64,000 nucleotides of DNA from Bombardia bombarda (lineage: Eukaryota > Ascomycota > Sordariomycetes > Sordariales > Lasiosphaeriaceae), in contig JAULSR010000010.1 in assembly GCA_030512295.1 (NCBI GenBank), positions 248,001 to 312,000 of the forward strand, given 5' to 3'. The position numbers and the translations under genes are program-made. Under the pieces are notes generated by a model. The model was not told where the DNA came from and did not search any database. It saw nothing but the letters and a program-made list of their open reading frames with translations. Shown in pieces: positions 58,325 through 64,000 of this stretch (position 1 is its first letter; each line of letters starts with the position of its first letter).

Positions 58325-60258
58325 TTATTTGGCAACAGCGTGACCAGTCTCCTCGGCGGCCTTCAACGCCGACTTGAACACGCCGACAAGCTGATCCGTC
58401 TCCTCTAAACCAACACTGATGCGGATTAGGTCCGGGTCCGCACCAAAACCCTTAGCCCACTCGAGCTCCTGGAAATGGGCCAAGAGCACGTAAGGGGAAG
58501 TGAGAGTAAAGTTCGTGCCCAGACTTGGCCCCTTGGCCGTCTCGATAGCATCGTAAAACGCCACAGCCTGATCACGGTGATTGAATGTGATGGAAAGCAG
58601 CCCGCCGTAGCCACCACCGGGCAGCCTGCAGATCTCATAGTTGGGCCGGGACTCGTTGTAGCGGGGGTAGAAGAGCTGCTTGATAGCTGGGTGGGGTTTG
58701 AGGACATCGCAGATGGCCTCTGCGTTTGCGTTGATCCTGTCAATGCGCGAGGCAAAGTCTCGACTGTTGCGCTCCATGAAGATGACGTCCTCTGGCCAGT
58801 ACGTGTCCTCGAATTCCTTTTGCGCAAAGGCCGTCAGGGCAGCGTAGTAGCGGCGGTTGGGGTTAAAGATGGCGCTGCCGCCCATGACATTGCAATCTCC
58901 TGAGAAGATCTTTGTCAAACTGCTAACGACAATGTCGGAGAACTGCAGCACGTTGATGTTGGCGAATGTGCCAACAGTCTCATCCACGACGACGGCGAAG
59001 TCGTACTTGTCAGCCAGCTGGCGGATACGAACCAGGTTCGGACACGTCAGCAGTGGATTGCCCGGAAACTCGCAAAAGAGGGCCAAGAATCTCTCTCCGT
59101 CCTCGAGCCTGGCCTCCAAGGCGTCCAGATCTGACTCGGATGCGTGCCCGTAGAAAACACAGCCAGGGCCAAACTTTTCCAGAATCTTGAGTGTGTCGAC
59201 ATAAGGAAAGCCAACGTTGACGGTCTTCATGCTGCCACGGGCACCGAGTAGTGCACGGTGAGAGTTGAAAATGGCGTTCATGCCACATGGGAACAGATAG
59301 ATATCTTCCTCTCTGAGATTGACAACACCTCGCGTGTTGGATTCCATCTCAGGCTGGGGCGACTTGCTGAGCTCATTGTCGCTACGTAGGGCACCAGCAA
59401 TTCTCCTCCGAATGGCAGACCTGGCGGGATCGAGGAAGGACAACTCGAGGTTCCTGCCAAACCGCTCCTCCAAGAAGCGGGAGGTCTCCTGGGACTCCCC
59501 ACCGGAGCCGCCGTTGTTGACGAGGGTTACCGTCCCTGCGTCGATCGACGAGGGCCGATGGTAGCGTCGCGGGCCACGGTATGGCTTTTGAAGGGGGCTC
59601 TTGGGCCCATCATCGACACACAGCAACCCGTCTCTAAACAAGCCATGGCAAAACTCTGCCCTGCGACTGGATACACCGTCACCACTGTGCTGCCAGTACT
59701 GTTTGGCGAAGGGGAACACCTCGGGAGCAAAGAGAAGGGCAGAGATGGTGGGTCGAAGGGGCTCCAGAGCCTTGGCCGCTGGCTTTTCTATGTCCAGCAC
59801 GAGATGCACGGCGGAGATGCTGCCCACTAACTCGGCCGGTGCGCGAGACTTCAAAAAGTCAGAGCAACGAGCAGCGATCTGGCGCGTCGGGAACAGCATG
59901 GCCCTGGTGTTCTTTGTGCCAAACTTGGCCACTAGCTCATCGGCAAAAGCGGCGATGCTCAGGTGGATGAAGAAACTGATATGACATATTAGCTGCGAAC
60001 AATGATGACTTCAAAAGTTGGGAGATCATAAAGGCTCACCGTGGGTAGCCAGTTGTCATGCGACTGACGACCCATTCCTGGCCCTCCTCGTAGCCGATGT
60101 TCGAACTCCATGTCGGGAGCGATACACTCACAGCCTGGACAGGTACGCAAAGACGTCAAGGTTAGCTACAGTATACTGGTGCGCCATCAAGTCAGGATTA
60201 TGATGCGTACATGGGCAGTATCCGGGGGGATCGACTCCCCAACCTCGAAGCTGGGCAT
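58325..60258 (-). CDS. str2: Cystathionine gamma-synthase (PLP enzyme of Cys/Met metabolism)
   Basis: Exons (minus): 60258-60211, 60134-60040, 59975-58325; 597 residues. It joins an activated homoserine ester with cysteine to give cystathionine. N-terminus MPSFEVGESIPPDTAH, then AVSVSLPTWSSNIGYEEG and VVSRMTTGYPRFFIH, the long N-terminal region typical of the fungal enzyme. PLP-domain signs: YLFPCGMNAIFNSHRALLG (substrate/cofactor loop), FCEFPGNPLL, VVVDETVGTF and the Schiff-base lysine in VSSLTKIFSGDCN. C-terminal small domain: PNYEICRLPGGGYGGLLSI and LIRISVGLEETDQL. The ortholog class is yeast Str2 and Neurospora met-7; O-succinyl or O-acetyl homoserine preference cannot be read here. Tail to tail with the SPX-RING gene, 227 bp apart. 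Confidence 0.92.
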
Positions 60259-61611
60259 TGTTGATGAGGGTAGGAGCTATACAGCGTATGTCGTAGGCGA
60301 GGACGGTGGGATAGGATCGAGTTTTGAGCCTGTCTGGGGTGGCGGGATGACTCAAGTGAGATCGAGCGTCTGAGGCAGGAACGACCAAGAACCTGAATAG
60401 TCGTGAAATGATAACGGTGGGGTGGGGAAGGAGCAAACAGCATATAGTTAGGCACGTAGGTTCCTAAGCTATGGAATGCTTCAAATTATTTGATAAAAGG
60501 GTGCACAAGTAGCAAGTAAAGTAGTTTAGGTACGAATACACATTTCTCATGTACCGAGATACCTGGGTAAGGTAGGTAGTGAGTGAAACGGGGGCAGAGG
60601 AGACAAAAAGTGGTGACTTGGTTTCCGACTATCGGAGCCACGAAAAAAAGAGGAAGTACGGTGGAAATATACTTCAAAGAACCATGCCCCGACTTACTTC
60701 GAGACTACATACTCATTCACTCAAAAAGGTAACCCGTCATGAGCAAAATACATGAGACGAATCTGCATGTATGTAATTTGAAATCACAGAACCGGCTTCA
60801 AATCATAGATTGGATGCTTGAAATAAAATCATAAATTGACCTTTTTCACCCCCGTCTGAATCACGGCTCTGACGTCCAGGCGGGGTTGGCTCTGCTAAGC
60901 AGCTACCCACCCCGCTGAGGTGGCGGGTGTACCCCCACTAGCCCCGCCTGTGACTCCCGAACCGAAGCCGAACAGAACCCTGAAATCTTGCTGGGTTATT
61001 ATTGGCGGGTACCTTTCCCCCGCACGAAGCAGGTCCCTTGAAGCCTGGCAAGCCTGGTTGACTGGATTTCGAAGCCTTGACAGTTAATTCCAGTACTTCA
61101 ATATCCTTAGTGCTACTTCCTTACGGATTTAAAGTACCGAGATATCAAATCACCTTGGACTTCATACCTCGACGTAATGAACCAACATGCTTGTACCAGT
61201 ACATATTGCCAGTGATGGTCTTCCTGTAATATTAAACAAATGGCTATAAAAGTATGGTTACCGACCCTTTAGAGAGTTACAATGATGCTCTTTCCTTCGC
61301 AAAATATCACCATCCCTCCCCTCTCTACAATGCATATTCGTTGACAATAGTAGCCCTTCCAAACAATGTATTCATTCCATGTCATGATACAACCAAAATC
61401 AGCGGCTCGCTCGGCCTGAGTAACTGTGCAGTGTGTGTTGCATATAGTGTCCTGTCTTGTCTCGTGCGTCTTCATCATGCGTGCAGCATTTCGTCCTGTT
61501 TTCCGCGCTGTTTCCTTCAACTCTCTTCCATCTGAAATAGCACACCTACCGCTTACATTCGTCCCAAGACTTTCTTCCACATCGGAGTGAGTCAGGATTT
61601 TGCGACAAGTC
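60259..61611. other. Intergenic region between the cystathionine synthase and the next gene
   Basis: 1.35 kb. It holds the promoter of the cystathionine synthase (right of 60258) and the 3' region of the gene ending at 61612. A GGTAAGGTAGGTAG word lies near 60572. No gene seen. Confidence 0.55.
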
Positions 61612-63228
61612 TCAGTGATGCGACCGGCCACTTCTGCGGCTGCCGACACAGCTGATGCTATCGCTAGGCGCGATGCTATCAACATCATCGTCAGCCTCCT
61701 CTTCCGCCCAGCCCGCGTAGCTCGTGCCCGCGCCGCTTGGCGGTAGGGTAATGTGACGCGCCGAATATTCGCTTGGCGGTAGGGGAACGTGACGCGCCGA
61801 CATGTAGGTGCCAGACCGGCTGAGAGCCCGGGGGCTTGGTACGTCTCCGCCAACCTTGATGGTCGTGGTTGTTACCCAGCTGCCCGCCCTGGAGCGAGAC
61901 ACCGTGTGCGACGAGACGGGGACCGGCGAGGGGCGGGCAGTGGCGGAGGACCTATGGCTTCTGGCCGACACGTAGCTCTCTCTCTCGGGGGTATCATACG
62001 TGTAGCTGCGTTGGACAATCGGGGGATGGTGTGAGCTCCTGGCGTTGGTATAGCTGCGGTGCCCTGGGTCGCCTAGGAGGGGCTGGCGGTTGGTTGCATT
62101 CTCGCTCCGGGTGCGCACTGAAGCCGTCCGGGACCGAGGGGATGGGTGGCGGCCTCGTGGGTCGTCGTAGAGATCATCCATCTCTCTGCTCCTTGGCACG
62201 CTGACCTGGATGTACCGAGCAATGTACTCGGGTGGGGGCCGATGGTCCGAGACGGGCGGGTAGGCCTCGGGGTAGCGGACTTTCTCCACTGCGCGCTCGA
62301 CCTCGACGAAGCGTCCCTTGCGCTGGTCCGGATACGGATCCGGGAAAGTGGAGCGACGCGTGAAGGTCGGCTGGTCATCATAGTCTTGGCGCGGAGCGCG
62401 GGACCGGTCGTAGCGGGTGGCGCCGTAAGCCATGGCGGCGCCGGCAGCAACACCGAGGAGGGTGCCGACAACTGCGCTTGCGCTTAGGCCGTTTGAGTTT
62501 TGACGGGGCGTGGCTGTGGGCTCGTAGACGGAGGAGCTGGTGGTGACGCTCCGCCTCAGACGGCTGGGATAAGGCTGATCGTCGTCGTTATGGGGCTCCA
62601 CGTAGGGACGCCGTGTGGCAGTTCGGGTGGAGGCACCACGACTGAAAGCACCAAATGCCGAAGATGCAGAACTGGCAGCCGAGGGCATAACGTCGTAGTT
62701 CCAGTGCAGGATGCGGCTTGCTTCTTCGTCTGTGGACTGAGTTCGTCGCAGAGTCGAGCCGCTGTAGTGCGACGGATATTCTGCGGGCGGACGGTAGATA
62801 ATGGCCATGTTGTTGCCGTCGAAGTCGGTGATATCCACCCTCGTTTCGCCACCGCCGCCGACAGACCGGCTGGCCGAGGCCCCACTGGCGGCCGACCGGG
62901 TGTGCGTTTCAGAGGGGTGGCGCAGGTAGGCCTCCTGGATATCGGGATTAGCCCGCACCGCGAAGGCAAATGCGTCGTTGGCCGCGTCGGCAGAGGGCGC
63001 GGCGAGGGCAATGCGCGAGATCCTTAGCGGGCGTTCACTGCTGGCAGTTACCTGGCGGATCTGGAAGACGGGCGTCGCCCGCGACGAGGACCTGCCGTAG
63101 GTGCCAAAGGTAATAGAGGGGAAAGCCCCGTCCTCGGTCGTCAGGTATTGCAGGCTGAGAGGCTGGACGATGGCTGAGTAGAAGGACGAGGACGAGGGGA
63201 GGTGCGCGACCTCGAGGAAGGGGAGCAT
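61612..63228 (-). CDS. Low-complexity fungal protein of unknown function, one possible membrane segment
   Basis: A single exon of 538 residues if started at the ATG at 63228; the open frame extends to 63351 but that start is GTG and the extra part has UTR-like TTATTATT repeats. It begins MLPFLEVAHLPSSSSFYS. The N-terminal 200 residues look folded (IVQPLSLQYLTTEDGAFPSI, ETRVDITDFDGNNMAIIYRP). Then come Arg/Ser/Tyr/Pro-rich low-complexity stretches, one hydrophobic Ala/Gly segment (SASAVVGTLLGVAAGAAMAY, possible membrane helix), many RSRT-type words and an acidic end (EEEADDDVDSIAPSDSIS). I do not recognise the family. Codon use and GC at third positions match the neighbouring genes, so it is probably real. 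Confidence 0.75.
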   Translation of the reverse strand: MLPFLEVAHLPSSSSFYSAIVQPLSLQYLTTEDGAFPSITFGTYGRSSSRATPVFQIRQVTASSERPLRISRIALAAPSADAANDAFAFAVRANPDIQEAYLRHPSETHTRSAASGASASRSVGGGGETRVDITDFDGNNMAIIYRPPAEYPSHYSGSTLRRTQSTDEEASRILHWNYDVMPSAASSASSAFGAFSRGASTRTATRRPYVEPHNDDDQPYPSRLRRSVTTSSSVYEPTATPRQNSNGLSASAVVGTLLGVAAGAAMAYGATRYDRSRAPRQDYDDQPTFTRRSTFPDPYPDQRKGRFVEVERAVEKVRYPEAYPPVSDHRPPPEYIARYIQVSVPRSREMDDLYDDPRGRHPSPRSRTASVRTRSENATNRQPLLGDPGHRSYTNARSSHHPPIVQRSYTYDTPERESYVSARSHRSSATARPSPVPVSSHTVSRSRAGSWVTTTTIKVGGDVPSPRALSRSGTYMSARHVPLPPSEYSARHITLPPSGAGTSYAGWAEEEADDDVDSIAPSDSISCVGSRRSGRSHH

Positions 63229-64000
63229 CAGGGCGATATAATAATAAGAATAATAATAATGCGCAACGCCCGGCTGCTGACACGAGATGGCAGCAAGTAA
63301 TGCACCCAGCAGCGCAGCGCGCAGGAGGCAGCAAGCAGCACGCAGAAGCACGCAGCAGCCTTGGGGGTGGGTGCGAGAGCCGTCAGGAGGGGCGCAAACG
63401 ACGGGCTGAGGGGATAATTCGAGTGCGGCGCACGGAGAGCTGTGAGAGCCTGGGCCGGGGGGGTTTCAGCGCACCGTGGCTCGTGGCGTAACCAGGCGGG
63501 CACGCAGGGGTATGTAAGGTAGGTAGGTTGAAAGTCCAACTGCCTGTTCACTCTTGTGCACCAAGTAGAGTGGTGTGTCTCTCGGGTGCGCTTTGCGAGT
63601 GTATGCTCTCTGGCCTTCAGAGCGATAGCCGCCGCTGATGGTGGGTTGGACAAATACGATGTGCTGTGATGTGATGTGACTGATGTTGGGCCGCACCCCC
63701 CTTTCAAACTCTAGGTTGCTCTCAGACACAAACAAAAACACACCGACAGGGAGGGGGAGAAGAGCGGATGACGCGACTTTCTTTGTTCTCTTTTTGCAAC
63801 GACGGGATGGCAGCGAACGAGCGAGCGAGATGGAAAAATCTACATCTCCACGCTGGCGTCAGTCCGGAGAGGTAAACAAATACACCCACCTAATAACAAT
63901 AATAACTAGGAATGGATGGATGCGGGCGATTGATCCACGTCAGTCGGCCAGTGCCCTGCCCTGTCTCCCTGTCTTTTCCCGTCCTGGGCACGCCTCTATT
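63229..64000. other. Upstream region of the last gene
   Basis: Leader and promoter sequence, with a GGTAGGTAGG word near 63510 and a GC-rich purine stretch. No other gene begins within it that I can support. Confidence 0.5.

Noticed and set aside
1..64000. CRISPR arrays, bacterial operons, riboswitches
   Set aside because: Spliced eukaryotic genes throughout; the tandem repeats seen are contiguous and lack unique spacers.

Overview
The window comes from a filamentous ascomycete, most likely a sordariomycete (Pezizomycotina). The genes carry short introns with GT-AG ends. The neighbours are fungal housekeeping genes: intron-bearing histones H2A (ending SQEL) and H2B, SQS1, ATG4, JJJ1, KGD2, an LYR-type complex I subunit, an SPX-RING protein and a cystathionine gamma-synthase. 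A block of about 33 kb shows the signature of repeat-induced point mutation (RIP): extreme AT richness, Gln codons turned into stops, and G-to-A changes in catalytic Asp codons of dead retrotransposons.

Layout. 455-5193 is a seven-exon gene for a very long CorA-like membrane protein. Less than 50 bases after its stop codon the sequence switches abruptly to the AT-rich block (about 5240-38400). That block has no live gene. It is a graveyard of nested elements: a Fot1/pogo-type DNA transposon family (complete copy 23082-24914, rearranged copy 7816-9299, several fragments), a Ty3/gypsy element (9853-14293) with solo LTRs of the same family, a Ty1/copia family (two minus-strand bodies joined at 20242-30159 and an opposing copy at 30160-34968), and two further short repeat families seen as solo LTR-like units with exact 5-bp target-site duplications (17716-17941 and 36502-36954). 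The nesting allows a relative chronology.

38400-40178 is ordinary-composition sequence without a supportable gene. From 40179 the window is gene-dense: KGD2 (-) and a small complex I B22/NDUFB9 gene (+), head to head over 970 bp; H2A (-) and H2B (+), divergent over 2.5 kb; SQS1 (-); ATG4 (+); JJJ1 (-) and an SPX-RING gene (+), divergent; cystathionine gamma-synthase (-); and a low-complexity fungal protein of unknown function (-).

How the genes relate. KGD2 and NDUFB9 both feed mitochondrial respiration and share an upstream region. H2A and H2B are partners in the nucleosome. JJJ1 and SQS1 both act in ribosome biogenesis. The rest is ordinary eukaryotic clustering without operons. I did not find a convincing new defence, metabolic or mobile system. 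The most interesting material is the nested, unevenly mutated repeat block, its sharp edge against the CorA-like gene, and several gene-structure details. Exon boundaries were deduced by hand from splice motifs, reading frame and family similarity.
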